Source: Heloderma charlesbogerti
Taxonomy: Eukaryota > Chordata > Lepidosauria > Squamata > Helodermatidae
Length of the DNA stretch: 64,000 nucleotides
Direction of reading: 5' to 3'
NCBI GenBank assembly: GCA_026122225.1
Contig: JANEZZ010002244.1
Coordinates: forward strand, 1-64,000
Shown: positions 12,401-23,872 of the stretch, in pieces
Layout of the letters: each line of letters opens with the position of its first letter
Numbering within the stretch: position 1 is the stretch's first letter
The notes under the pieces: generated by a model
The model's database searches: none
Seen by the model: only the letters and a program-made list of their open reading frames with translations
Told to the model about the DNA's origin: nothing
Made by a program: the position numbers and the translations under genes

Positions 12401-13634
12401 TTCTAGGTGGTCGCTACTCAGACAGTTTATTCCCTTTAATTGTTTCAAACAATAGTTATTCAGTATGTAGAACTGGTGACTAGACCAGAGATAAAGGTCC
12501 TTCTGAGGACTAATCACACAGCTTTCTGAAATTCATGGGATAATAACTTCATCCCTCCTTAAATAGCTTTCCTAAAGAAGAGGGGAGGAAAGGAGGAGTC
12601 TACAGATTATTTTAGAGCTGGTTAGCTTTCTTAAGGAATTCAGTTATCTGTCCTGACTGGATGGACTCCTCCAAAGCATTTGCTAGGCCTCTGTTAAGAA
12701 GGGCCCCTAAGGATCTGAGGAACATCACATTGGGACAGCCCCTGTGAAGAAGAAATACTTAATCTGGGAAGAACTAGGGAGACTCTGTTGAACCTGGTTG
12801 CATCCTTATGAAAAGTTGTCACTCCAAGCCAGAACCTGAAGCTTATGGACAGACCATTGGAAGAGTTACATATTAGTTCCAAGTCAGAGCCTGGTACATC
12901 TGAAAGGTAGTCCTGCTCACCCACCTTGCAACAAAATAATTTTAAATAGTATAGAGTACCCTTCTGTGTCTCCAAGCTGTTGACTACCTGCCATTTGCAC
13001 TTTTCTGAGTGAGCAACCATGTCACTCACACTTCTTTAACTATCAGCAAAAATGGTTTCTTCCATGACACAATAGATGATGGTAACACCATAAATGTTGC
13101 CAAATATGTAATATTACTGGCATGAGCACCTTAGGGCTTGGATATTTGACTGTCTCTCTCTCCCTTTCCCAGTAGCAACTATGAAGTGAAGTATGTCTAA
13201 AACCAGATAATAAAGGCTGCTCATATAGTCTGGATTTCATAGATCATCCATATGGTCATCAATTTACTCCCACTGATTTATGCTTTGAAAGCAGAAGTGA
13301 CTCATTCTTGGCACTGTAAAGAAAGTGTGGAAAGTAAAAACAATTGGAAAATATATCTGTGGAACATCCTTCCAATAAATTATTGTTAGTTGCCCTATAG
13401 AGCTCAACATGGTGGGAATCGTATTTAGTTTAATTCCCACAAGGGCTGAGAAGGCAGAATGGAAAGGGAGAACATCAAATTTAAGTCTTCTGTACTCAGG
13501 GAAGGGAAGGGCCCTGGTCAGCAACCTGTAACCTATGTGGACATGGGTCTGGGTTTTGCAGCTGGATAAAATATGTATTTTATTTTTGGCATCTATTTAA
13601 ATTAGAGCTGGAGTCAAAATATGAAAAGACACTG
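12401..13634. other. No recognised feature
   Basis: Ordinary AT-rich sequence; no coding signature, RNA gene or repeat family was recognised. Confidence 0.45.
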
Positions 13635-13985
13635 ACATGGTTTGCACAATGACCTTGAGGCTTATTTAAACCACAGTGGCTTATTTAAGCCACAGCACAT
13701 GCTGGCCACCTTTTGCCTTATCACCTGTCCAGGCATGGCTTGTGGTGTCATCTGAACCTGAGCAGCATGGCTTGTAGGATGAGGAAACAACCCTTGGCCT
13801 CTGGGCTGTTGTTGGGTTGTTTGTGAGTTGTTTCCCTCTCTAACAAGCCATGTTGCCTGGTTCAGACAACACAACAAGATGTGTGCCTGGGCGGGTGATT
13901 AGGAAAATGGTCCCCGGCACATGCTGTGGCTTAAACAAGCCACTGTGACTTGTTTAACCCATGGTATCATGAAAACCAGCCCAGT
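13635..13985. mobile_element. Palindromic MITE (CCACAGTGGCTTATTTAAGCC type)
   Basis: The left arm (about 13655-13710, accacagtggcttatttaag then cacagcacatgctgg) is the inverted match of the right arm (about 13915-13970, ggcacatgctgtggcttaaa then cactgtgacttgtttaac). Inner arms also pair (tcatctgaacc and ggttcagacaac). A related element surrounds the hairpin-array MITE at 54.7-55.7 kb. Confidence 0.7.
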
Positions 13986-14080
13986 CTGAGACAGGCAACA
14001 AGAGTCAGAAAGGGAAGACAGGAACTCAAGGCAGAAGAAATGAGTCTTTAATAAGTCCCGTTGGATCAAAGGTCCATCTA

Positions 14081-14315
14081 GTCATAGAATCATAGAATTA
14101 TAGACTTGGAAGGGACCTCTGGCATAATCTAGTCCAGCCTTGCCCAACCTAGTGTCCTCCAGATGTTTTGTACTACAACTTTCAGGATTCCATGCTGGCT
14201 GGGGCTGGTGGGAGTTAAAGTCTAAAACATCTGCAGGGCACCAGGTTGGGAACAGCTGATCTAGTCCAACCTCCTGATCAATGCAGGATCTATAATGTAG
14301 GATGCAGCTCCTGAC
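14081..14315 (-). mobile_element. CR1 LINE 3' end, antisense, interrupted
   Basis: It starts with catagaatcatagaatta, the reverse complement of the CR1 octamer tail, followed by cttggaagggacctct. After the 124-bp insertion at 14135-14258 it resumes with tccaacctcctgatcaatgc, the CR1 continuation. Confidence 0.85.
14135..14258. mobile_element. 124-bp palindromic MITE inserted in CR1, perfect TSD
   Basis: The direct repeat ATCTAGTC flanks it at 14127-14134 and 14259-14266. The ends read cagccttgcccaacc and ggttgggaacagctg, and the body folds on itself (gatgttttgtactacaact against agttaaagtctaaaacatc). The 8-bp duplication and the interrupted CR1 make the boundary certain. Confidence 0.9.
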
Positions 14316-14319
14316 AGAT

Positions 14320-16200
14320 GGTGAAACAGCTCTCCCAATTGTGCTGCCTGCAAATAGGATGAAGAATTTGAGCTGCAACCAGGCATCCAGTTTTCATTGT
14401 GTTTCATTTTATTTTAAGATAGTTGAAGGATGCAATGGGCTTAGCCCCTACTCCTTCCAGCCCTCCTCTCTTCGCCCATTGTTTCTTTCATCCACTGGTA
14501 TGAACAAGCAATATAACTTCATTCATATTAATTGAGACATTTTGTCAGAAGACAATTTTCTGAGAGATTTTTGGTGGATTCCCCCCCCTTGTTGGAGATC
14601 CCTCCCTTGTTGAAGACCCCCACCCCAATATTCTACAGAATGGCTCTCCTAAATTCTCTGTCAGCAAATAAGGTGGGACATTTGGGGAGATGATTTCATT
14701 CAGCCCTAAAATAAAGCAACAACTGGAACAACTAAAGCATTACCGAACTGGTGAGGTAAAACCTATGACTGGGGACCAGACTGGAATTATTACTGGGAAT
14801 ACTTAATTAATGTTGACTTTTTTTGTTGAAAGAGCCCTTTGAAAACCTTTTCAACAGAGTTCTTTCTTCTTAATCACTTGTCAAAATTGTTCACATGCCA
14901 CTTTGAAATGAACTCAAAGAGAAGAACTCTTGTGTCGTATACCGCTAAGTGTTACCATATATAATAAAACCATTTCAACTGCCTTTTTTTTTAAGTACAG
15001 AATTTCCCTCAAGTTGTCAGAAGAAACAGCACTGTTTGGAAAGGAGGAGACTGTATAAAAGTCCATTAAATGTGGTGGTGGGTTTTTTTAATGATTTTTC
15101 TTTAAACATGCAACCTCCTCTCTTGCTTGCCAGTAGCAATATGTCAGCTTCTTTGTTTGTTTGCTTTGCACCAGTTAATGCCGGATGTCACTCCTGATGT
15201 TCGTGTATGGATGGCTTTTGCCAGCTCCCAGCTAGCTAAAATACCCTGTTTAGTTGTCATATGCCGGCGCCCTTTCCTCATGGAATATTTTTCTTAATCA
15301 TTTAAGCATCTTGGGAGAAAGCCTCGTGCAACGTTTCGTGTCACATACTAACATAACAAGGCAAAATCCCAAATCCATGCACAAAGGCGACACGGTGTAG
15401 GAAGCAGCATGACCCCGCATGCAATGCCAGGTGCATATCGACGGATAGAGATTGAGTGGCGCACTCTGCTGTCAGCCCCCACAGGGCGAACTGCCTACTA
15501 CAGCAGCTTTTGTCAGATGGCGTTGGCAACACATGGCTGGTACACCAGTACAGTTCACAGTGAACCTTTTGGTGCTTGTGCCTCATTTGTAACTCAGCCC
15601 TTGCTATGCTTTTCCAGCCGTCTGTGTCAAGTCCAAGGCATATGTATATTAGAATGGTGAGGATTTGCAGGACTCTTCTAGTTGGCTGCCTTTTCACTGC
15701 ATGCTATACCGCTGGGATCACCTTTGAAACTAGGTACAGCACCTACTGCTTTGAAATGCGTGTGCCGGCCCATCAAATGTTAGTCTCGTGGTTTCAGCAC
15801 TTTATAAGCAATCACAATAACAACAATGAACAAAGCCCAGGTATATCCAGCGGATTGGATAAAACCAATGGGACTTAGATTAGTAGCAGTTCTCAAGGCT
15901 TCCAAAGCTGCTTTTCATTTAAAAAAGAAAAGTAGGACAATGTTATACACATCTGTGTGTAGTGTTAGCTCTGGCACTAAGTCCCACTGAAATCCATGGG
16001 ACAAGTAATCTGCAACTAATTCCACTTTAGTGGTTTTGACAGGATTTGAGTTTTATTATTGTTCTCGTTATGGTTATTTTTAGTATTGGCATTATTGTCA
16101 TAATTATTCATTATTTATAGAGTCTCAAGCTACCAGGCAACATACAAAAAAATTGAAAAATAAAACTGTTCTCCAAAGCTTACAAACCAAAGACAAGGCA
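14320..16200. other. No recognised gene; one weak MITE trace
   Basis: 15341-15700 is somewhat richer in CpG than its surroundings but has only short open frames. Around 15960-16012 (cactaagtcccactgaa) there is a faint trace of the GGACTTACTCCC-type MITE. Nothing else was recognised. Confidence 0.4.
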
Positions 16201-16207
16201 GCTTTGG

Positions 16208-16873
16208 CAGGGCCGCATCTTTGGGGGGTGAACAGGGTGGCTGCCTTGGGCACCAAATTCTGGGGGTACTAAAATGAGCCCCTGAATTTGGTGGTGAAAT
16301 TCCCACTCCTATGCCAGCCAGCCACCCATCTGTGCCTCCCAGAGAGCTAGACAACCCACCCCATCTTTCACTTTGAGGAATCTCCTAGAGTGAGAGATCA
16401 GGTGGTTTCTCTGGACAGCTGCGGTGGTCATACAAAGTGGCTGATGCAGCTCACCAGAGAGCTGGCCAGGAACAAATGCCACACTTTGAGGGGACCTTCA
16501 TTAAAGCAAGGTATTCTGAGTGAGTTGGCTAGGAAGTTTGTGCTGTGGGGATCATCTCAGCACTGGCAGTCGTCAGAGTTTCCTCACCCAGAATGACTCA
16601 CTTTAAGGAAGGACCGCTCAAAGCACAGGATGGAGGGGGAGACAGGTGGCGGGGGGGGTAAAGAAGAGGAGGAGAAGAAATATGATGGATGGAGAAGAAG
16701 ATAAGTTTAGATCAGAGCAAGGTGGGGTACTTGCAATGGTGGTGGGGGGACAGAAGAAAGGGGCGCAGCGTGATGGGCAGAGTGAAGAAAGGAGAGCAGC
16801 AGTCATGGCATGTCCACCAGGCTGCCAAAATACCATGTTGCCTAGGGCCCCAGAATATCTAGAGATGGGCCTG
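16208..16873. mobile_element. hAT-type element with CAGGGCC ends
   Basis: It begins cagggccgcatcttt and ends agagatgggcctg, giving inverted CAGGGCC-type termini. The interior includes a G/A-rich stretch (16620-16760) that creates a spurious Arg/Lys-rich frame. A partial relative starts at 44402. No clear 8-bp duplication remains (AGCTTTGG and ACCTTAGA). Confidence 0.55.
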
Positions 16874-17088
16874 ACCTTAGATGTAAGTGATGTTGAGAGA
16901 ATGGGTAAAAATCAAAATTTGGTTTCAGCAGAGTTAAGTTTGGGGTAAATGGATATTTGTACATTGAGACAGAGCAGAGAAAGCAGAAGAGATTTAAAAT
17001 GGTGGATTTGAAACTGGGCAATAAATTCTCTACAACCAAAGGACCTAGACCTGGCTTCTTCAACAACTACTTTACTACTTTTTTTCCT

Positions 17089-17439
17089 TCAGGACTGCCT
17101 ATTTAATGAGGCATGGACCTCTTCCATGAAGTTCACTAGCCAAGAGGGGCAAGGATCTAAAAAGCAAGTGGTAGGCCTCAGTCCTTCAAGCAGCTTGTCA
17201 ACCATCTCAGGCTTCACAAGCTGAAAAGTATCCATAAGAACAGGACCAGGCATTGTCATGGCTACATCTATCTCCGATTGTGTCAAAACGGAAGCATCCA
17301 AGGAAAGGCAGGAATACAAACAATTCCATTTGCAAAAATGTTGTGCAAACTGATCATCGTGGGCCTTCAAAGTTTTCAGCTGCTGAGCCATTAGGCCTGT
17401 ACCAAGCAGGCTCCTGACCATCCAGAAAAGTTCCATTGG
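17089..17439 (-). pseudogene. L2/CR1-group LINE reverse transcriptase fragment
   Basis: The minus-strand frame of about 115 codons contains RPTTCFLDPCPSWLV, the segment just before the reverse transcriptase core in L2/CR1-group LINEs (pattern PTTC-LDPCPSWL). Upstream residues (LTQSEIDVAMTMPGPVLMD) fit the linker between endonuclease and reverse transcriptase. Neither the flanking catalytic domain nor the endonuclease is recognisable nearby, so this is an isolated remnant. Its host process would be target-primed retrotransposition; it is certainly non-functional. The exact clade is uncertain. Confidence 0.65.
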
Positions 17440-17965
17440 CTGAGATTGTGCAGATGCAATGCTGGTGGTGAAATGTGTTTTATTTTTTACAACACCATAT
17501 ATGAATTTAAATGCACATTTTAAGTGTTATTTAAATGCACATTTTCATGCATTTTCTTTAAAAATGCAGATTAAAGTGGAAATAGGATGGAACTCACTCA
17601 TGAGTGAATACATGCGTAAATGGTATGGATCAGAAATAGATTGATTTGCCCATCCTACTCCAGTGCAGGTGTAGGAAACCTCAGACTGAGAGCAACCAAA
17701 CACAGGCAACCAAACACAAACACATTTTTGAGACTACACTGCGATCGTGATGACAACACAGAAGGAAAATTTTCCATCCTCTGCTGCTCTAGCATACCGT
17801 CATCCAGCAGAACTCTCTCAGGTACAGGTTCCTCTAGTGAGGAGAAGGAATCCTTGAATGACCACTGTGACATGTTTGTAAACCTTGCTGATAAAATCAC
17901 TTGCATCCAATCCTTTGGAAAACATGTTAGACACATCATTGCACAAAAGACTGCAGACATATAAT
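17440..17965. other. No recognised feature
   Basis: Short open frames exist on both strands (for example minus 17655-18044), but they run into the hairpin element downstream and show no family motif. Confidence 0.4.
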
Positions 17966-17975
17966 TTGGGGTGTC

Positions 17976-18205
17976 GTTGGGGTGGTTGACAAGCCACCCA
18001 GAACCCATGCGCCGTTTTAGAGTTGTGGGTGGGTTGTCAACCACCCCAGCAACTCTCCCTCACCAGTTTCGCATGTAATGAGAAGCTACGGTGTGCCCTT
18101 GGCATGCCCTGAATATTCAAAATGGCGGCCGCTACCACAACAAGAAGCTCCATGGGGAAATTCACCCATGGTGGCTTCTCATTTCATGCAAACTGGGCCT
18201 GTGTG
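17976..18205. mobile_element. Double-hairpin palindromic MITE
   Basis: Arms at 17976-18000 (ggggtggttgacaagcc) and 18026-18053 (gggttgtcaaccacccc) form one hairpin. A second pairs 18066-18095 (catgtaatgagaagc) with about 18170-18195 (gcttctcatttcatg). The loop of the second holds caaaatggcggccgc, a YY1-like core. Outer limits are not sharply defined. Confidence 0.6.
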
Positions 18206-18644
18206 GTAGAAATTCAGCCTGTACACTACCTCCCAGCTCTACCTCAAGAAGGCACTGCATGGACTTTATGTGTGTGTAAAATCTACAAGGGTTCATTTTT
18301 ATCAGTTATTCTCTGTGCTGTACTGCTTTTGTGAGTACTCCAACAGAATATTCTACATTGCAGCTATGCCCTTAAAGGAAATCTGGCTGCTTTTGTAGAA
18401 AGGTGGGTCCCCAGTTTATGATGAACTGGTGGTGTGCAGGAATTAGCTTTCAGCACAGATTGACAAGTGCTGGTGGAGGCATTACTCTTGGCAATGCATG
18501 CAAAACCCCCACAAAAAATCCTGAATCTTGCACATATTGCTGAATGGCCAAAACCAGGACATCACAAGTTGTGGAATATCAGGCAGTAGTCTGAATAGGC
18601 CCCAAGTCATAACATGTGTGGACCATTTACAACACTAGTCTGTA
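18206..18644. other. No recognised feature
   Basis: No gene, repeat or RNA signature was recognised. Confidence 0.4.
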
Positions 18645-19225
18645 TTCATTCAAAAGGTCTGTTCACCGGCTGTGCACCGCCTTGTTACGAAGTCCGAATA
18701 ATGAGGCAAAGCGGGCTGTTTTGGAGCAAAAGCCCTGTGATATGAGGTGGTTCAGAGCAGTACCGAGGTGCCCCGGGGCGAAGCGCAACCCCCTCACAAA
18801 GCGCCTCCTCCACCTCGTATATTCAGAGCTCTACTGAATGCCTCAGCAGTCCAGACAGGCTGTCTCCAAAATGTATCAACTTCTAACGCTCATGTGGAGG
18901 GGCATGAGGAGGAGGAGGAGGAGGAGGAAGAGGAAGAGGAAGGGAGGGCGAAGGCGAGTGGACGTGGGAACGGGGGGGGAGGTGGGAAGGCAAGTGCAGG
19001 AGGAGGAGGGAGTGTGCTTTGGCGAATAGGAACCCTCAGCCAGAACCAACAGTAGCAGTCTCCAATCAGAAAAAGCATTGGAGGAAGGGGGTATATACTT
19101 CGGCGAAAGGTTGCGTTCAGTCATTGCGCTAGCTGTGTCTTTGGGAGAGAGGGCTGGTGTGGGTAGGTGATCGTTTGTGCGTTGGGTAGGTGATCGCTTG
19201 TGCATGTGTGCGCGTGTGCATTCCT
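18645..19225 (+). promoter_or_regulatory. CpG-rich patch with CCAAT and TATA-like elements
   Basis: CpG density is clearly raised (five in 18661-18720). A CCAATCAG box lies near 19060 and a TATATA box near 19092, about 30 bp apart, followed by CpG-containing sequence and a repeated word gggtaggtgatcg (near 19160 and 19185). This is the layout of a Pol II core promoter. No downstream coding exon was found, so it could equally be the promoter or LTR of a retroelement. Low to moderate confidence. Confidence 0.3.
18906..18950 (+). repeat. (GAG)n / (GAA)n trinucleotide tract
   Basis: A run of GAG triplets that becomes GAA/GAG mixed. It yields a poly-Glu frame that is not evidence for a gene. Confidence 0.85.
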
Positions 19226-20160
19226 AGGAGTTGTTCCTTCAATTTATTCAATTTTGATCACCATTAGGCTTTCCTCAGAATTTAAATTAAAAAGAAACAG
19301 CTTGGTTGTACTGGGAGCATTCCCTTTCCGCGCTCCTTACTTGTCTGACCCCATTGGGACAGTTTCTTTTGTAGCACCTTGTCCAGCCGCTTTCTCCTAT
19401 GTCTTTGTACCTCCAACTCATACCTCCAACTCATTTGTTACTTGTATTTGATTAGATTCATGTCTCATTTTGATATTTTTTCAAACTAACATAGCTTTTC
19501 CTTGCAAGTTGCTGCCACACTCCCCCTCCCTCATCATTCCAATCCTGTGTTTGTTTGTTTGTTTGTTTATCTCGATTTTGTTTGGACTCCAGAAAAGGCT
19601 GCGTTTGTTGTTTAATGTCGAGCCTTACTTCTCCTTTCTCCATTCTATTTTCTTGTCATTTTTGTCAGTCAACTGTGTCTCTGTTAGATTTTTACAAACC
19701 CACTCTTATTCAGAATTTTAAAAACAAACATTGACTTCTGGGCATGTACCCCCCCCCCTTAAGTCATATTCAAGCATTTAGTTTTTTCTTTCTTTCTAAA
19801 TCCTTAAAGAAAGACATATTATAGCAGCCTATGTGTGTAGTGTTTGTCCCCCCGCCCCCCCGTGCTGAAGTGAACCGTTTGTGGCTTCTCTGTGTTGATC
19901 CTCCCAAAACAGAAATTCAAGAAGGGCCTTTTTTTAAAGGGTGTGATTTGGCTGGTATCTAATCACCTGTGCTATTGCCCTGCATTTCTTGAAGTTATCC
20001 TGCTTTTTTTAAAAGAACATGAAACATAAAACAATAAATTAAACACTAAACATAAAACATAAACCTGTCATTTGCTTAGGTAGTTCTGCTTTTCTTTAGC
20101 TCTTGGGTGTCTGTGTCCATATATGTGTGCGTGCTAGGTTGTAATTCCACCAACACTATA
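19226..20160. other. No recognised gene; (TTTG)n microsatellite
   Basis: T-rich sequence with short C runs; a TTTG repeat lies at about 19549-19568. It would be the 5' untranslated or intronic part if the promoter-like patch upstream is real, but nothing supports an exon. Confidence 0.4.
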
Positions 20161-20994
20161 CATCCAAATTTCAAGGCAGTGTTGAACTTGATAAAGCACG
20201 AGACACACAGTGTTTATATTAATTACCTTCTTATTCCAATGTGGCAAAGCAATTCACACAATATGAGTCATCTTCAGGGGGTTGGCAGGGACAGAGGTGG
20301 GGAGAAGTTACAGCTCTTTGCTTTGGGAGTTTTCCTGGAAAAAATCAAATTTCACCAGCGCCTAGCCCACACGTCAGTCAGCTAAAGTGCCTGGAATTTG
20401 GCAAGTGGGATGCCCTCGAGAGGGGCTTGGAGGGGCCCAGGTTTCACACACATCAGTGGAAAAAAGGAGAAGTTACGGCTCGTTGCTTTCTGAATATTTT
20501 TGGAAAAGCTCAGATTTCACCAGCACCTTGCACACAAGCCAGTGGGCAAAAGTGCCTTAACTCTGGTGGGTGGGATGCCCTCAAGGGGTGCTGGGAGGGG
20601 CCCAGGTGTCATGGGTGTGTGTGGAATCAGGGAGAAGTTACACCTCTTTGCTTGGAGAATTTCTTTGGAAAACCTCAGATTTTAACTCTGTCTAGCACAA
20701 AAACCACTGGGTGAAGTGTCTGAAAATGTGCAGATGGCCTCCTCTCCAGGGTCTTGAAGAGTTCCCCGGATTTCATGCCTGTATCCTAAAAACTGAAAAC
20801 ATTATGAACATTTGTGTTTTCCCATGCAAGTCAATGGGAAAACGCCCAAACCGTGCAATCGGGATATCTGAATCTCGCTTCAGATTCAGATCCAAGTTGG
20901 ATTGGAGGGGGTGGATCCCCGAAGGTGGATCGGGGTCACTTCGGATGATCTGAAGCAGCATCCGAAGGGGACTGGAGGTCTGTGCACAGCCCTA
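20161..20994. mobile_element. hAT-like element with internal tandem repeats
   Basis: The right end reads gtgcacagcccta (ends 20994), a terminus type seen in hAT elements. The corresponding left terminus was not found, so the left limit is only approximate. Near the right end an inverted pair surrounds ggatctgaa-type words (gatatctgaatctcgcttca, then cagattcagatcc). The interior is dominated by the tandem array at 20301-20795. Confidence 0.45.
20301..20795 (+). repeat. Three 165-bp tandem units
   Basis: Units start with ggagaagttac at 20301, 20466 and 20631, an exact 165-bp step. Each carries a ctc-gttgctt phrase, a ttttcaccagc-like phrase, and the first two end with a gggatgccctc / ggggcccagg phrase. 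The units are diverged, so the array is not recent. Confidence 0.85.
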
Positions 20995-22539
20995 CTGTTC
21001 ATGTTGACTTCATCTTGTAAACAATCGCTGCATGTGAAATGGGATTAAAAGAAACTTCTTGAAGGATAGACATACAAGTTTTGCTTGTGCACATATGTAT
21101 TCTATTTTATGCACAGAATAAATGGGGGTCACCTTAATACCTGCACATTATTCAATGTCCTAGTTTATTGCTTAAACAATAACATTATATGAAAAATTCA
21201 TGTGCCATGTGAATCATTTGTTTTCTCTAGAATAAAGTTTCATATCTTGAAGTTTCTATATGATGTTGCTACTGCCGTTGCTATGGAAAAAATTGTTTTT
21301 TGTTTTTAACAGCGGAAAACTTGTGCAAAACCTTTTAGGAAAATTTGCATTCTCAACTGTTTTTGAGAATTTTGTCAGTCTTTCTTTTCTTCTTGATTTG
21401 CAGCTAAACTAAATGAAAGTATTATTGAAGTAGCATACATGATTCATATTTTTGATTACATGTAGTTGCAGTCTTGTAGCTTGGACAGAAAGATCCCAGA
21501 GCAGATATCCAGATTTAAATACTATGGCAGTTTTGTTATTGTTGTTAGAGGTAATTAATTACTCAAATCCACAGTGAACTATTCATTCAGTGCATGGTGC
21601 ATAAGCTCAGTCCTTTTATCTTCTGTATTCTGTAACATCCAACTGGTTAGTTTTCCTCCACTGAACTAAAGAGAGGGTGTGGGGCTGTCAGAGGCACACA
21701 CTTTGGATAAATACCACTGTACATTTGCCAAGAGAGTCTCTAAAATCAGCTCTGTAAATGTCATGACCCTTAATGCTATTGTGGTCTCAATGAAGAGCGT
21801 TCCTTCAGCACATTTGGCGAAGCTGACTAGAGCACACTTTGTTTTCTCAAGAGATGAAAGCAGAGCAGTAAACCATTTTTGTACAATGTCATTCTCTCAC
21901 AACGGTTTATGAAAGACACATCTGTGACAAGAATCTCTAATGCTGTTCCTCAAAGCTGCAGCAGACGGTAAAAGAGAGTTGCGCAAAATCAATCTCATTC
22001 CAGGTCTTTCAGAGCATGACACTTCATTTGCTCCATTGCATACGTAGTTTCTTCACATGTGCTGAGATGCTGTGACACTGAAAGACTAGGTTTCATTCAG
22101 GCTTGGCCTGACAAACCCTTTTGCAGGGTAGCATGCAAGTGCATGAATTTACATTACCTCAGAACTGTTCCGAACTCTGTTACTTCTGTACCAACAGTGC
22201 AAAACTGCAAACACAGGTCTCTTATTTGCAGCCATTCTATTTTGACAAAGGATGGACACAGTTGCTCATTTTAGTATGCATTTTACTTCACCATCCAAGC
22301 CTGTTGCATGTTCAGATTCTCCTTCTGCTTGGCAGAATGAGACAGAGGGTCCATACAGTTGACAAAACTACCCCAGGGTGAGCACTTCCATCCCAATGAA
22401 TCTCAGCCATCTGTATGAACCTGCCAAATGACAAGGAGGACTGCACCATACATCAACTGCAAATGTGTGGTAGAATGTGCAGTTAAATGGTTGTTTGTAT
22501 CCATCCAGCAACCAGCTTAGTCCTTCTGGTTACAGAAGG
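20995..22539. other. No recognised feature
   Basis: AT-rich sequence with short open frames (for example 21679-21912 and 22059-22381 on plus) that show no family signature. It could be unique host DNA. Confidence 0.4.
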
Positions 22540-22769
22540 TGGTGCTGGGGAACTCCTGCTTGACACATTGGCTACTGCCTTATGGTGTCTCTCAGAGTTC
22601 CATCTTGTTCCCCATGCTATTTAACATCTGCATGAAACACTGGGAACATCCAAGCTTTTAGGGTTTGGTGTCATCAATATGCAAATGATACGCAACTCTC
22701 TCTCCTTTCCATCGTAGTCTGGAGAGGCTATGGGGGTCCTGAACCATTGCCTAGAGGTAGGGACAACAT

Positions 22770-23203
22770 CTGTCAGGGTTGGGTGTCCACCGCTGAGAAA
22801 TCTGGTCCTCTTGGGGCCCAGTGGATTTCCCCATAGCCCTGGCACATCTGCTGGAATTCATGGATGGCTCTCCGTCTTTCTAAAAGCTGTGATTGGCTAG
22901 TGGCAGCTGCCATTAGCCTATCATGGGAAAATTACGACTGTAATTGCCATATTTTATGGCATCTGCAGCTATAAAGCACTTACTTCTACCTAAAATTGCA
23001 GCTGGCATAAAATATGCAAATTACAGCCATATTTTTTCTACAATAGGCTAATGGCAGCTGCCATTAGCCTATTGCAGCTTTTAAAAAGATGGAGAGCCGC
23101 CCTGCGCAAGTAAGTGGGTACAGTCCACTGCGGACTCCAGAGGTCAGATTCCTTGGAATTTGGCCTTATTTGGGTCTGCAGCCAATTTCTCCATCATCCC
23201 TAC
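22770..23203. mobile_element. MITE inserted in the L2-like LINE
   Basis: It interrupts the reverse transcriptase between the YADD-like motif and NKLKLNPDKAE. The right end aatttctccatcatcccta matches the TAGGGATG hAT-type terminus. Inside, ggcagctgccattagcctat occurs twice (about 22907 and 23053) and ggctaatggcagctg once, forming inverted pairs. The left limit is approximate. Confidence 0.6.
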
Positions 23204-23832
23204 CTGGCGGCAGCAATGGACTGCATGTGACAAACAAACTGAAGCTTAATCCAGACAAGGCAGAGGTGCTTATGGTCAGTAGAGTTGACCTGGGAGGTGG
23301 GGTTCAACCAGTGTTGGATGGGGAAGCAGTCACCTTAAAAATGCATGTTCGCAGTTTAGGAGTTCTTGTAGACCTGGCCCCGATCTTGGATGCGCAGGTG
23401 TCAGTGGTAGCCAGGAGCACCTTTGCCCAGCCAAGACTGGTGCACCACTACACCCATTCCTGGAGAATGCAGATCTGGCAATGGTGATGACACATTAATT
23501 AAATCCCATCTGGATTACTGCAATGAGCTCTATATAGTGATGAACTTTGCTCTATATGGTGTATTGAACTTGATTTAGCTGCCTCTGTTTTTTAAATATA
23601 ATTTTAATTGCTATTTATTTATTTATTTTGCTCCTGCTGTTTTAGCATTAGTTTACAAGTGATGTTTCTGATTGTCTGTTTCATTATCTGTATTTTAAAT
23701 CTCTGCATTGCTGCTAGGTTTTATTCTGGTTGTATTGTTATATTGTGACTTTAATGCTTTTATATTTTATATTGTTTTATCCTGTGCTTTCTGGTTTTAA
23801 TTTTTGTGAGCTTTGGCTGTTGGGCAGTATAG

Positions 23833-23835
23833 AAA

Positions 23836-23870
<35 letters not shown>

Positions 23871-23872
23871 AT
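23833..23872 (+). repeat. (AAAT)n tail microsatellite
   Basis: About ten units of AAAT/AATA form the 3' tail of the L2-like LINE. Confidence 0.9.

Larger units (their letters stand above)
22540..23872 (+). pseudogene. Decayed L2-like LINE, reverse transcriptase to 3' tail
   Basis: Translated with frame changes, 22560-22700 gives a SILFPMLFNI-like stretch followed by HQYANDTQLS, the degenerate counterpart of the reverse transcriptase YADD motif (here Y-A-N-D, so the first catalytic Asp is altered). After the insertion at 22770-23203 the sequence resumes with NKLKLNPDKAEVLMV, the thumb-side segment of L2-group reverse transcriptases, then HVRSLGVLVD. The 3' untranslated part runs to gagctttggctgttgggcag and an (AAAT)n tail, as in reptile L2-like LINEs. 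It is non-functional because of frameshifts, the insertion and loss of the endonuclease. Confidence 0.75.

Noticed and set aside
16646..16948. Plus open frame of 100 codons with an Arg/Lys/Glu-rich start
   Set aside because: It lies in the G/A-rich interior of a hAT-type element (16208-16873) and shows no family motif.
18747..19055. Frames with poly-Glu or poly-Arg from (GAG)n
   Set aside because: The composition is produced by the trinucleotide repeat; no conserved sequence flanks it.
20241..20714. Plus open frame of 157 codons
   Set aside because: It is carried by the 165-bp tandem units (165 is divisible by 3, so the frame stays open by unit repetition), inside a transposon-like element.
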